Shown one piece after another: positions 35,128 to 44,403 of a stretch of DNA of 64,000 nucleotides. A program made the position numbers and the translations under genes. The notes under the pieces are model-generated. The model was not told the origin of the DNA and ran no database searches. It was given only the letters and a program-made list of their open reading frames with translations. Every line of letters begins with the position of its first letter. The stretch's first letter is position 1. Source of the DNA: Flagellimonas ochracea (GTDB lineage Bacteria; Bacteroidota; Bacteroidia; Flavobacteriales; Flavobacteriaceae); the NCBI RefSeq assembly GCF_009903685.1, contig NZ_JAAABI010000001.1:496001-560000 (forward strand), in the 5' to 3' direction.

Positions 35128-35465
35128 CTTTTGGATTAAAGGTCTTCAGTTTTTCAAATCCTGTTCAAAGTTCAGCAGAGTTCTATAAAATATTGGTTAA
35201 ATGGGACTATGAAAAAAAATCAGCCAGCATTAAGGTGGGACGTAATGTCTCCCAAATGTTTTATTTCTCTCACTTAGCGATTTTAAAAATACAGTTCGAG
35301 ATAAGCCTATTTAAAAAGTATACGAATCACACAAAATAGAGTTGATAAATTAAAAAGTACAATTCCTAATGAGTTATCTGATTTGCCCAAGCTATCTTAT
35401 GGTTTCGCTTTAAACTTCTGTTAAACAAAGCAATAATTGTTAACATTTTGTAGTTTTGTAGTGAA
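35128..35465. other. intergenic region before the copper cluster
   Basis: A 338-bp AT-rich stretch. Near its right end TAGTTTTG at 35451-35458 is a perfect -7 box, only 8 bp before the ATG of the HYC_CC_PP gene, implying a very short leader. No matching -33 TTG, and no GTAAC or ATGAC box at the class II distance, was found. Nothing else is recognised. Confidence 0.5.
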
Positions 35466-35873
35466 ATGAAGGACATTTTACGTCAAATTCTGTCATCTAT
35501 ATTGGCCCTATTGGTCTTGTTGTCAACGGTTTCGTGGACCGTGGATAAGCACCTATGTATGGGTAAAGTGGTGGACGTGGCATTTTTTGCTAACGCAAAA
35601 ACGTGCGGTATGGAGGTTGATTCCAATAGCATGGATGCGGAATTTGAAAAATCTTGTTGCGATGAAGTTTCGTTTACCATGCAGGGTCAAGAAGATTTAA
35701 AAACCTCTTTTTTCGACCTGGACCTTAAGCAACAGGTGTTCTTAGTTGGCTTTACCTATTACTACATCAATTTGTTCCAAGATGTAGACACTGTTACAAC
35801 TTCTTTTATTGGGCACCCGCCCCCCTTGCTCGATAAGGACTATCAAGTTCTTTTCGAGACTTTTTTGATTTGA
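35466..35873 (+). CDS. HYC_CC_PP-family protein
   Basis: A 135-residue exported or membrane-anchored protein. It has a hydrophobic N terminus (MKDILRQILSSILALLVLLS) and the motifs that name this Bacteroidota family: a histidine-cysteine element (HLC, residues 29-31), paired cysteines (C64 C65, in EKSCCDEVSF) and a proline run (GHPPPLLD at 117-123). A further C47 lies between. The family is typically encoded beside CusA/CopA-type metal exporters, as here, so metal binding is inferred. It opens the copper cluster. Confidence 0.8.
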   Translation: MKDILRQILSSILALLVLLSTVSWTVDKHLCMGKVVDVAFFANAKTCGMEVDSNSMDAEFEKSCCDEVSFTMQGQEDLKTSFFDLDLKQQVFLVGFTYYYINLFQDVDTVTTSFIGHPPPLLDKDYQVLFETFLI

Positions 35874-35977
35874 GGTACTAGATATTCAAAGTGCGCCCTG
35901 CAGATTTCTGTTTTGGGTTTAATGTGCTGTTTATACTAATCAGTACATCTGCTGTAAATATCTAATACATCAAAACA

Positions 35978-38900
35978 ATGTTGAATAAAGCGATAAAATT
36001 CTTAATCGAAAATAAACTGGTAGCGTTACTGTTACTGGCTCTATTTGTGGGCTGGGGTATAGTACATGCACCCTTTAAATGGGACATTGGATTTCTGCCA
36101 AGTGATCCCGTGGCGGTCGATGCCATTCCTGATATTGGGGAGAACCAGCAGATTGTCTTCACAAAATGGGACGGTCGCTCTCCACAGGATATTGAAGATC
36201 AGATTACCTATCCTTTGACCACCTCCCTTCTTGGAATTCCCGGGGTCAGAACCATCCGAAGCTCCTCCATGTTTGGATTCTCGAGCATCTATATCATTTT
36301 TGAAGAGGATGTGGAATTCTATTGGTCAAGAAGCCGAATTCTGGAAAAACTGAACTCTCTACCTGCTGGGTTATTGCCAAACGGAGTAAATCCGTCCCTA
36401 GGACCCGATGCAACGGGATTGGGGCAGATTTTCTGGTACACTTTGGAGGGTCGTGACGAAGATGGCAATGTTACTGGAGGATGGGACTTACATGAACTGC
36501 GCAGCATTCAAGACTACTACGTAAAGTATGCGCTGTCCTCGGCAAGCGGTGTTTCTGAGGTCGCTTCCATTGGAGGGTATGTCCAGGAATATCAAATCGA
36601 TGTGGATCCTGAGCTGATGCGCCAATACGATATCCAGCTAGGGGATGTGGTGAAAGCTGTAAAACAATCCAATCAGGATATTGGGGCCCAGACTTTGGAA
36701 ATCAACCAAGCTGAGTATTTGGTTCGCGGATTGGGATACGTAAAATCCATAGCGGACATAGAGAATGCAGTAGTAGATGCTGAAAACTATACCTCTATTC
36801 GGATTAAGGATGTGGCCCGGGTACATTTGGGTCCTGCCACACGACGAGGGATGCTGGACAAAGAAGGGGCCGAGGTAGTAGGTGGAGTTGTAGTTGCCAG
36901 ATATGGTGCCAATCCATTGGATGTAATTAACAATGTAAAGGAAAAGATAGCTGAGCTTTCATCAGGACTGCCCACAAAGGAGTTGGTTGATGGACGCACT
37001 TCACAAGTGACCATTGTACCTTTTTATGACCGGACCGAATTGATCCAAGAGACCCTGGAGACACTTAATGAAGCTTTAACCCTTGAAATTCTAATTACCG
37101 TACTTGTCATTATTGTGATGGTGTTCAACCTACGTGCTTCCATCCTGATTTCGGGCTTGTTGCCCGTTGCAGTTTTGATGGTATTTATTTCGATGAAACT
37201 GTTTGGAGTTGATGCGAACATTGTTGCCCTCTCAGGTATTGCCATTGCAATTGGTACAATGGTGGATGTCGGGGTAATATTATCAGAAAACATCATTAGA
37301 CATCTTGATGAAAACGAAGAGCGGAACGGCAATGAACAACTTACTATCAATAATGTGGTATATACTGCAACCACCGAAGTTTCTGGAGCGATACTGACAG
37401 CAGTGTTGACCACCATCATCAGTTTTATTCCGGTATTTACAATGATAGGTGCAGAAGGAAAGTTGTTCCGACCATTGGCATTTACCAAGACCATGGCCCT
37501 GACTGCCTCAATTATTGTTGCACTCTTTTTGATACCTCCTTTTGCCGCCTTTTTCTTTAGGAGAAAAAGAAGTAAAAGTATCGTAGGCTATGTCTTCAGT
37601 GCCTTGCTGATTATTACTGGTCTTGTTGCCGTAGTCTATGGATATTGGATAGGATTGGTATTGATGGCTTTCGGAACCATAAGACCTTTGAAGAATTCGA
37701 AATTGGCTTCTCGCTTGTTCAACGGATATACACTTTCAGACAAACAGGCGACCCGTCTGAACATCATTATTTCAGTTTCGGCCATAGTATTCCTTTTAGC
37801 TTCCTATTGGAGACCCTTGGGCTTTGACCGAAGCATTATAATGAACCTACTTTTTGTAAGTGTTATTTGCTTTGGATTATTAGGTACCTTTTGGGCATTC
37901 CGAAGGTATTATACAAGAATCCTTCAATGGGCGTTACAGAATAAAATGCTGTTCCTGTCAATACCTACAGTGATATTGGTTCTAGGTATTTTGATAATGA
38001 GAAATACGGGCAAGGAGTTTATGCCTGCTCTTAATGAAGGCTCGTTTCTGTTAATGCCTACCTCATTACCGCATTCCGGGGTAGAAGAGAACAAAAGGGT
38101 ATTGCAGCAATTGGACATGGCGGTTGCAAGCATTCCTGAAATCGAAACGGTGGTTGGGAAATCGGGCAGGACGGAATCCGCCTTGGATCCCGCACCGCTT
38201 TCCATGTATGAAAACATGATACAATATCGGTCGGAATATGAATTGAACACTGATGGCGAACCCCAACGTTTTAGAATTGATGAAGAGGGTTATTTCGTGT
38301 TGAAAAATAGGAAAAAAGTTGCAAATCCCAATTTGAGCGGAAATGTCACCTCGAGCGAAGTCGAGAGGACTTTCTCCAGTATCGACAGAAATTTACTCAT
38401 TGAAGATAATGATGGGGAGTACTACCGAAACTGGCGACCAGAAATTAAGTCCCCGGATGATATTTGGAACGAAATTGTAAGGATGACAAAGCTCCCTGGG
38501 GTGACATCTGCACCCAAATTACAACCTATCGAGACACGTTTGGTCATGCTCCAAACCGGAATGCGCGCACCCATGGGTATCAAGGTAAAAGGTCAGGACT
38601 TGAAGGAAATAGAGGCGTTTGGCCTTCAATTGGAAGACATTTTAAAAACAGCCGAAGGTGTTAAGCAACAGGCTGTCTTTGCAGACCGTATCGTGGGCAA
38701 ACCCTATCTACTCATCGATATTGATAGGGAAAAATTGGCACGCTACGGGATCACGGTCGAAGCAGTACAAAGAGTTATTTCCATAGCTGTAGGTGGAATG
38801 CCATTGACCCAAACGGTAGAAGGGCGGGAACGCTATGCTGTTCGTGTACGCTATCCCAGGGAACTACGGAACAATCCCGACGATTTGAAAAGTATCTACG

Positions 38901-39748
38901 TGCCAGTATCCAAAGGAAGCCCGGTACCACTTAGCGAATTGGTTACCATTCGATATGAACAAGGCCCGCAGGTCATCAAAAGTGAGGACACATTTTTGGT
39001 AGGGTATGTATTGTTCGACAAGTTGGACGGTTTCGCCGAGGTTAACGTTGTGGAGAACGCCCAGGCAGCTATTCAGGGTAAAATTGACAGTGGTGAACTT
39101 ACGGTGCCCAAGGGAATCAACTATGCTTTTACAGGAACTTATGAAAATCAGTTGCGGGCCGAAAAGACTTTGTCCGTTGTCGTACCATTGGCACTCATCA
39201 TCATCTTTTTGATCCTGTATTTCCAGTTTAGAAGTGTGGCCACTTCGCTAATGGTATTTTCTGGGATTGCGGTTGCTTTTGCAGGCGGGTTCATCATGAT
39301 ATGGCTCTATGGGCAGGATTGGTTTTTCAATTTCAATCTTTTTGGTGAAAACTGGCGAGAGCTCTTTCAGATGCATTCCATCAATCTGAGTGTTGCCGTT
39401 TGGGTAGGTTTCATTGCACTATTCGGAATCGCCACGGACGATGGCGTGGTCATGGCCACTTATCTTACCCAAACTTTTGATAGAAACAGACCCGTGGATT
39501 TAAAAGGGGTTCACGATGCTGTCATTGAAGCAGGTGAAAAACGTATTCGACCTTGTTTGATGACCACCGCAACGACCATTTTGGCTTTGCTGCCCATTCT
39601 GACTTCCACGGGGCGCGGAAGCGATATAATGATACCAATGGCCATCCCAAGTTTTGGAGGAATGCTCATTGCACTCATTACCCTTTTTGTTGTTCCGGTA
39701 TTGTTCGGTTGGCGAAAAGAAGTTCAACTCAAAAAAACAAGCAAATGA
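35978..39748 (+). CDS. cusA: CusA/CzcA-family heavy-metal RND transporter
   Basis: A 1256-residue inner-membrane proton antiporter of the heavy-metal efflux (HME) group. It begins with a first helix (KLVALLLLALFVGWGIV), DAIPDIGENQQIVFTKWDGRSPQDIEDQITYPLTT, and TIRSSSMFGFSSIYIIFEED. The fourth-helix relay is AIAIGTMVDVGVILSENI, and the second half has FGIATDDGVVMATYL. It is about 200 residues longer than E. coli CusA. An extra hydrophobic stretch lies around residues 525-640, and a periplasmic insert around 740-830 contains SALDPAPLSMYEN. The copper/silver specificity follows from the neighbouring copA and cusB rather than from visible metal ligands. Its stop overlaps the next start. Confidence 0.93.
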   Translation: MLNKAIKFLIENKLVALLLLALFVGWGIVHAPFKWDIGFLPSDPVAVDAIPDIGENQQIVFTKWDGRSPQDIEDQITYPLTTSLLGIPGVRTIRSSSMFGFSSIYIIFEEDVEFYWSRSRILEKLNSLPAGLLPNGVNPSLGPDATGLGQIFWYTLEGRDEDGNVTGGWDLHELRSIQDYYVKYALSSASGVSEVASIGGYVQEYQIDVDPELMRQYDIQLGDVVKAVKQSNQDIGAQTLEINQAEYLVRGLGYVKSIADIENAVVDAENYTSIRIKDVARVHLGPATRRGMLDKEGAEVVGGVVVARYGANPLDVINNVKEKIAELSSGLPTKELVDGRTSQVTIVPFYDRTELIQETLETLNEALTLEILITVLVIIVMVFNLRASILISGLLPVAVLMVFISMKLFGVDANIVALSGIAIAIGTMVDVGVILSENIIRHLDENEERNGNEQLTINNVVYTATTEVSGAILTAVLTTIISFIPVFTMIGAEGKLFRPLAFTKTMALTASIIVALFLIPPFAAFFFRRKRSKSIVGYVFSALLIITGLVAVVYGYWIGLVLMAFGTIRPLKNSKLASRLFNGYTLSDKQATRLNIIISVSAIVFLLASYWRPLGFDRSIIMNLLFVSVICFGLLGTFWAFRRYYTRILQWALQNKMLFLSIPTVILVLGILIMRNTGKEFMPALNEGSFLLMPTSLPHSGVEENKRVLQQLDMAVASIPEIETVVGKSGRTESALDPAPLSMYENMIQYRSEYELNTDGEPQRFRIDEEGYFVLKNRKKVANPNLSGNVTSSEVERTFSSIDRNLLIEDNDGEYYRNWRPEIKSPDDIWNEIVRMTKLPGVTSAPKLQPIETRLVMLQTGMRAPMGIKVKGQDLKEIEAFGLQLEDILKTAEGVKQQAVFADRIVGKPYLLIDIDREKLARYGITVEAVQRVISIAVGGMPLTQTVEGRERYAVRVRYPRELRNNPDDLKSIYVPVSKGSPVPLSELVTIRYEQGPQVIKSEDTFLVGYVLFDKLDGFAEVNVVENAQAAIQGKIDSGELTVPKGINYAFTGTYENQLRAEKTLSVVVPLALIIIFLILYFQFRSVATSLMVFSGIAVAFAGGFIMIWLYGQDWFFNFNLFGENWRELFQMHSINLSVAVWVGFIALFGIATDDGVVMATYLTQTFDRNRPVDLKGVHDAVIEAGEKRIRPCLMTTATTILALLPILTSTGRGSDIMIPMAIPSFGGMLIALITLFVVPVLFGWRKEVQLKKTSK

Positions 39749-40962
39749 AAAAAGTAAAAACCATTATTGGCCTTTTGGTTGTTTCCGCTTTGGGGAATGC
39801 GCAAGAGTTGCAGTCCTATATCAACGAGGCTCAGGCAAACAACCCCGATATTCAGGCCTATGAAGTTCGATATAATATTGCCCAAGAAAAGGTCAACGAA
39901 GCCAATTGGCTGCCCAACACCGAATTTGGAGCTGGGTATTTTGTAAGTGAGCCGGAGACAAGAACAGGGGCCCAAGTGGCTCGATTTTCTGCCAAACAAA
40001 TGTTGCCCTGGTTTGGTACGGTTTCCACACGTAAAAAATATGCAACGGCAATGGCAGAAACAGATTATGTGGATTATGTTGTAGCCAAACGAAAGTTGGC
40101 CTTGGCTGTGACACAGTCCTATTACAAGTTGTACGGCTTAAAGGCCAAGCATGATGTGTTGGACAAGAACATCCAACTGCTCAAAACCTATGAAACCTTA
40201 GCATTGACTTCAGTGGAAGTGGGCAAGGCCAGTTTAGTAGATGTGTTGAGATTACAAATTCGCCAGAACGAACTGCAGCAGCAAAAGGAAATCTTACGGC
40301 AACAATTTGTTGGAGAACAAGCCAGCTTCAATGGTTTGTTGAACCGGAACACTGGTTTGGTAGTAGAAGTGGCTGGTGTAGCAAATATTCCAGAAAATGA
40401 CCTTGTTATGGTTGATAGTCTACAGCTAAACCCAGAACTGCTTCGTTTTGATAAAATGTATGAGTCAGTTGCCAAGGCAGAGTTGTTGAACCAAAAAGAA
40501 AGTGCCCCCATGTTTGGGGTTGGTTTAGACTATCTTCCCGTTCAAGAACGACCTGATATGACCTTTAGCGATAATGGGAAGGACATTGTGATGCCGATGG
40601 TATCACTTTCCATTCCCATTTTCAACAAACAATTCAGTTCCAAAACCAAACAGAACGAGCTCCGCAAACAGGAAATTACATTCCAAAAACAGGAGCGATT
40701 GAATGTCTTGGAGTCCGCTTTGGCGAAAGCAGTAGCAATGCGCAACGAAGCCCGTATTGCTTTTAACACCCACGCCAAAAATTTAAGACAGGCTGAGGAT
40801 GCGGAGCAAATCCTAATAAAGAATTATGAGACCGGCACCATTGATTTCAATGATGTGCTGGATATTCAAGAACTGCAATTAAAATTTCAACTCAATCAAA
40901 TTCAATCGGTGCAGCTGTACTACATACAATCTGCACTTATCAATTATTTAATAAACAAGTAA
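39745..40962 (+). CDS. TolC-family outer-membrane protein of the metal pump (CusC-like)
   Basis: A 405-residue outer-membrane channel. It has a signal peptide (MKKVKTIIGLLVVSALGNAQ), then helical repeats such as AYEVRYNIAQEKVNEANWLP and YETLALTSVEVGKASLVDVLRLQIRQNELQ, and the second repeat IKNYETGTIDFNDVLDIQELQLKF. The ATG is in an ATGA overlap with the cusA stop, which decides the start over longer upstream frames. It should form the exit duct for CusA with the CusB-like adaptor encoded downstream. Confidence 0.9.
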   Translation: MKKVKTIIGLLVVSALGNAQELQSYINEAQANNPDIQAYEVRYNIAQEKVNEANWLPNTEFGAGYFVSEPETRTGAQVARFSAKQMLPWFGTVSTRKKYATAMAETDYVDYVVAKRKLALAVTQSYYKLYGLKAKHDVLDKNIQLLKTYETLALTSVEVGKASLVDVLRLQIRQNELQQQKEILRQQFVGEQASFNGLLNRNTGLVVEVAGVANIPENDLVMVDSLQLNPELLRFDKMYESVAKAELLNQKESAPMFGVGLDYLPVQERPDMTFSDNGKDIVMPMVSLSIPIFNKQFSSKTKQNELRKQEITFQKQERLNVLESALAKAVAMRNEARIAFNTHAKNLRQAEDAEQILIKNYETGTIDFNDVLDIQELQLKFQLNQIQSVQLYYIQSALINYLINK

Positions 40963-40973
40963 ATCCAAAAACA

Positions 40974-41243
40974 ATGAACACGAGAATCAAAAAATTTTTA
41001 GCTATCACCTTTGTTGCAACATTATTACTTTCAGTATCGTGCAAGGGCAAAACAGAGCAAAACACAGAGACCAATACCGAGCAAATCAAAACTACCGAAA
41101 AGCAGGGCAAGGAATATACCTCAGCTTATGTGTGCCCAATGCACTGTGAGGGGAGTGGCAGTGATACGGTAGGTACCTGTCCAAAATGTGGTATGGATTA
41201 TGTGGCCAATGAAGAACACCAAAAAGATGGGCATACCCACTAA
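40974..41243 (+). CDS. small heavy-metal-binding-domain lipoprotein
   Basis: An 89-residue lipoprotein (signal MNTRIKKFLAITFVATLLLS, lipidated C23). A flexible Thr/Glu/Gln-rich linker leads to a single heavy-metal-binding domain, YVCPMHCEGSGSD then CPKCGMDYV (C54, C58, C69, C72, with Met and His), and a His-containing tail (DGHTH). The same module appears in the CopA and CusB proteins of this cluster. It probably binds Cu+/Ag+ in the periplasm and may hand it to the CusABC pump, taking the place of CusF. Confidence 0.85.
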   Translation: MNTRIKKFLAITFVATLLLSVSCKGKTEQNTETNTEQIKTTEKQGKEYTSAYVCPMHCEGSGSDTVGTCPKCGMDYVANEEHQKDGHTH

Positions 41244-41267
41244 AATGAAAATCAAATCCGACCCGCA

Positions 41268-41825
41268 ATGACTTTGATTAAAGTAAAAAATATGGTGTGT
41301 GACCGATGTAAATCGGTTTTGAAATCCGAGTTGGAAAAAAATGGATTTCGAGTGGGCCATATTGATTTGGGAGAAGTTCAATTTGGGGAGGGTTCGGAAA
41401 TTGAAATGGACAAGATTCGAAAGATTTTGGATCGGAATGGTTTTGAATTGGTAATCAACCAGAACGAACAATTGATTGCCCAAATTAGGAACCATTTGAT
41501 CATTGGACTACAGGACCGAAATTTGAACCAAAATCTCTCCGAATATCTTGTCGATAGGGTGTGCAAGGATTATTCGGTGCTGAGTAAATTGTTCAGCGCT
41601 CATGAGGGAATCACCATTGAAAAGTACTTCATCGGCCTGAAAATCGAAAAGGTGAAGGAACTGATTCAAATGGGGGACAGGACATTTTCCGAAATAGCCT
41701 ATGGATTGGGTTACACCAGTAGTAGTCACTTGGCAAGGCAATTTAAATCAGCAACAGGAATGTCAATGGGGACATATCAAAAAGCAAGGGAATGGAACAG
41801 AAAACCACTGGACCAAATTGTATAA
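41268..41825 (+). CDS. AraC-type regulator fused to an HMA-like metal sensor domain
   Basis: A 185-residue protein. Residues 1-65 look like a heavy-metal-associated (HMA) ferredoxin-like domain: IKVKNMVCDRCKSVLKSELEKNG has the MxCxxC loop (C11, C14). Residues about 85-180 form an AraC/XylS DNA-binding domain: LSAHEGITIEKYFIGLKIEKVKELI, then FSEIAYGLGYTSSSHLARQFKSATGMS. Metal binding at CxxC is expected to control DNA binding, making it the likely copper/silver-responsive regulator of this cluster. It lies inside the cluster just before copA. Confidence 0.85.
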   Translation: MTLIKVKNMVCDRCKSVLKSELEKNGFRVGHIDLGEVQFGEGSEIEMDKIRKILDRNGFELVINQNEQLIAQIRNHLIIGLQDRNLNQNLSEYLVDRVCKDYSVLSKLFSAHEGITIEKYFIGLKIEKVKELIQMGDRTFSEIAYGLGYTSSSHLARQFKSATGMSMGTYQKAREWNRKPLDQIV

Positions 41826-41867
41826 ATAAAACCCATAATTGTACAAAACTTTGAAAATAATAGTAGG

Positions 41868-41875
41868 TAGTTTTG
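41868..41875 (+). promoter_or_regulatory. possible copA promoter (-7 box)
   Basis: TAGTTTTG matches TANNTTTG and lies 17 bp before the copA start codon, in a 67-bp gap after the regulator gene. A TTG at 41851-41853 is only 14 bp upstream, shorter than usual. It may be an internal promoter of the cluster. Confidence 0.4.
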
Positions 41876-41892
41876 ATGGTTAATTTGAAATT

Positions 41893-44397
41893 ATGAAGCA
41901 CACCTATCATATACATGGAATGACCTGCAATGGTTGCAGAACCCACGTTGAGAAAACACTCAATGGAGTTGACGGTGTCACCAGTGCAATGGTTGATTTG
42001 GAAAAGAAGGAAGCGGTCATCGAAATGAGTCGACATATCGATATTGATACTTTTCAGCAAGCTTTTGAGAAGGAGGGGGGCAACTATCGCATCCATTTGC
42101 CCGGAGAACACCATCACCCTCCCGAAAAGGAAGATAAGGGGAAACCGAAGAGCAATGGAACAGGGACGTTTTATTGCCCCATGCACTGCGAGGGAGAAAA
42201 AACTTATAACAAACCCGGTGACTGCCCAGTATGCGGTATGGACCTGGTCGAAGAACAAAGTTTGAATGCTGGCCCTGTCAATGGTCAATGGACTTGTCCG
42301 ATGCATCCGGAGGTGGTGAAGGACGAACCAGGTAGCTGTCCCATCTGTGGAATGGATTTGGTACCAATGGAACCTGATCTTTCCGCTGAGGAGAAGACCT
42401 ACAGTAAATTGCTCAAAAAGTTTTGGGTTGCGGTGGCCTTTACCCTCCCTGTTTTTCTTATCGCAATGAGCGAGATGGTTCCGAACAATCCGTTGTACAA
42501 GATTTTTGAACAGAAATATTGGAACTGGGCTCAGTTCATACTTTCAATTCCGGTGGTATTCTATGCTACATGGATGTTTTTTGAGCGTGCTTATCGGAGT
42601 ATCAAGACCTGGAACTTGAATATGTTTACGCTAATTGGTATTGGGGCAGGAGTTGCGTGGATTTTTAGCATAGTCGGGATGTTTTTGCCCGATGTGTTTC
42701 CAGAGCAATTCAAAACGGAGTCAGGAACCGTACAGGTTTACTTTGAAGCGGCAACGGTTATTTTGACCCTGGTACTGCTCGGGCAATTGTTGGAGGCAAG
42801 GGCACATAGTAAAACCAACTCTGCCGTAAGAGAACTTTTGAAACTGGCCCCGAACAAAGCGGTTAAAGTGGTAAATGGAGAGGAGCTAGAAGTGGGTATT
42901 GATGCTATAGAAATAGGGGATATCCTAAAAGTAAAGCCAGGGGATAAAATTCCTGTTGATGGGATTATCACTGAAGGATACAGTGCCATAGATGAATCAA
43001 TGATCACAGGAGAACCTCTCCCTGTAAACAAAATTGAAGGAAATAAGGTTAGTAGTGGAACCATCAATGGGAATCAATCCTTTTTGATGAAAGCCGAGAA
43101 GGTAGGGAGTGACACACTACTTTCCCAAATCATAACGATGGTGAACGATGCGAGTCGTAGTCGGGCACCCATTCAAAAGTTGGCAGATACCGTTTCCTCT
43201 TATTTCGTGCCCATAGTCGTTCTAATTGCTCTAGTGACCTTTGCCGTTTGGGCCATTTTGGGGCCTGAGCCTGCCTATGTCTACGCTCTGGTCAATGCTA
43301 TTGCTGTTTTGATAATTGCTTGCCCATGTGCTTTGGGACTGGCGACCCCCATGTCCGTTATGGTTGGGGTAGGAAAAGGTGCCCAAAATGGAGTGCTCAT
43401 CAAAAATGCCGAGGCATTGGAAAAAATGGACAAGGTGGACACCTTGATTGTAGACAAGACAGGAACCATCACCGAAGGAAGGCCAGCAGTCGAAAAAGTG
43501 GGCTCATTTAGCCAAGGTTTTAATGAGAGTTCTATTCTTGAAATGATAGTTGCTCTCAACAGCAACAGTGAACATCCTTTGGCCGAAGCAACCGTAGTCT
43601 ATGGGAAGGATAAAGGGGTAAAAGCTCAAAAGTTAGAAAAATTCAATGCCGTAACTGGAAAGGGGGTTGAAGGAAAAGTGGATGGAAAACGATTGGCCCT
43701 AGGGAACCCCAAAATGATGGAATATACCAATGCAACTATTTCTGCTAGTATGAAGACAGAAGCCAAGGAATATCAGCAAAAAGGAAAGACAGTTTCATTC
43801 TTATCCGCTGATGGGGAAGTTATTGGCTACGTGGTCATCGGTGATAAGATTAAAAAGACCAGCGCCAAAGCTATAAAGGAGTTGCAGGATAAAGGAGTAG
43901 CTGTAACCATGCTTACAGGTGACAATCACGAAACGGCAAATGCGGTGGCAAATGAGCTCTGCTTGTCCAATTTCAAAGCAAGTATGCTGCCGGAAGATAA
44001 GCTTAGGGAAGTGGAACGACTGCAATCTGAAGGCAAGGTGGTGGCAATGGCTGGTGATGGCATCAACGATGCACCCGCACTGGCTAAAAGTGATGTGGGT
44101 ATCGCAATGGGCACTGGTACGGATGTGGCTATTGAAAGTGCAGCGATTACCTTGGTGAAAGGCGACCTGCAGGATATTGTCAAAGCAAGAAACCTTAGTA
44201 GTACGGTGATGAAAAACATCAAGCAAAATCTGTTTTTTGCTTTGATTTATAACATATTGGGCGTACCTGTTGCAGCAGGAGTGCTATATCCTGTCTTTGG
44301 AATATTGTTGTCTCCAATGATTGCGGCCCTGGCCATGAGTTTTAGTTCGGTATCGGTCATCGCAAATGCTTTGCGACTAAAAAATGTAAAAATTTAA
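41893..44397 (+). CDS. copA: copper-translocating P1B-type ATPase
   Basis: An 834-residue Cu+/Ag+ exporting ATPase. The N terminus has an HMA domain with MTCNGCRTHV (C12, C15). Two heavy-metal-binding modules follow, FYCPMHCEGEKT...CPVCGMDLV (94-119) and WTCPMHPEV...CPICGMDLV (133-157). The core shows TGEPLPV, the intramembrane CPC (C477, C479, in ACPCALGLATP), the phosphorylated D521 in VDKTGTITEG, SEHPLAEA, and the hinge AGDGINDAPAL. All catalytic elements are intact. The stacking of three metal-binding modules before the first membrane helix is notable. Confidence 0.96.
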   Translation: MKHTYHIHGMTCNGCRTHVEKTLNGVDGVTSAMVDLEKKEAVIEMSRHIDIDTFQQAFEKEGGNYRIHLPGEHHHPPEKEDKGKPKSNGTGTFYCPMHCEGEKTYNKPGDCPVCGMDLVEEQSLNAGPVNGQWTCPMHPEVVKDEPGSCPICGMDLVPMEPDLSAEEKTYSKLLKKFWVAVAFTLPVFLIAMSEMVPNNPLYKIFEQKYWNWAQFILSIPVVFYATWMFFERAYRSIKTWNLNMFTLIGIGAGVAWIFSIVGMFLPDVFPEQFKTESGTVQVYFEAATVILTLVLLGQLLEARAHSKTNSAVRELLKLAPNKAVKVVNGEELEVGIDAIEIGDILKVKPGDKIPVDGIITEGYSAIDESMITGEPLPVNKIEGNKVSSGTINGNQSFLMKAEKVGSDTLLSQIITMVNDASRSRAPIQKLADTVSSYFVPIVVLIALVTFAVWAILGPEPAYVYALVNAIAVLIIACPCALGLATPMSVMVGVGKGAQNGVLIKNAEALEKMDKVDTLIVDKTGTITEGRPAVEKVGSFSQGFNESSILEMIVALNSNSEHPLAEATVVYGKDKGVKAQKLEKFNAVTGKGVEGKVDGKRLALGNPKMMEYTNATISASMKTEAKEYQQKGKTVSFLSADGEVIGYVVIGDKIKKTSAKAIKELQDKGVAVTMLTGDNHETANAVANELCLSNFKASMLPEDKLREVERLQSEGKVVAMAGDGINDAPALAKSDVGIAMGTGTDVAIESAAITLVKGDLQDIVKARNLSSTVMKNIKQNLFFALIYNILGVPVAAGVLYPVFGILLSPMIAALAMSFSSVSVIANALRLKNVKI

Positions 44398-44403
44398 TTG
44401 AAT

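Noticed and set aside
35451..35458. GTAAC or ATGAC box at the copper-cluster promoter
   Set aside because: The -7 box is good, but no palindrome is centred 29.5 bp upstream; TTTAAAC-TTCT-GTTAAAC at about 35410-35426 does not pair properly.
39553..39744. N-terminal extension of the CusC-like protein
   Set aside because: It is out of frame with, and inside, cusA; the ATG at 39745 opens directly on a signal peptide and overlaps the cusA stop in ATGA fashion.
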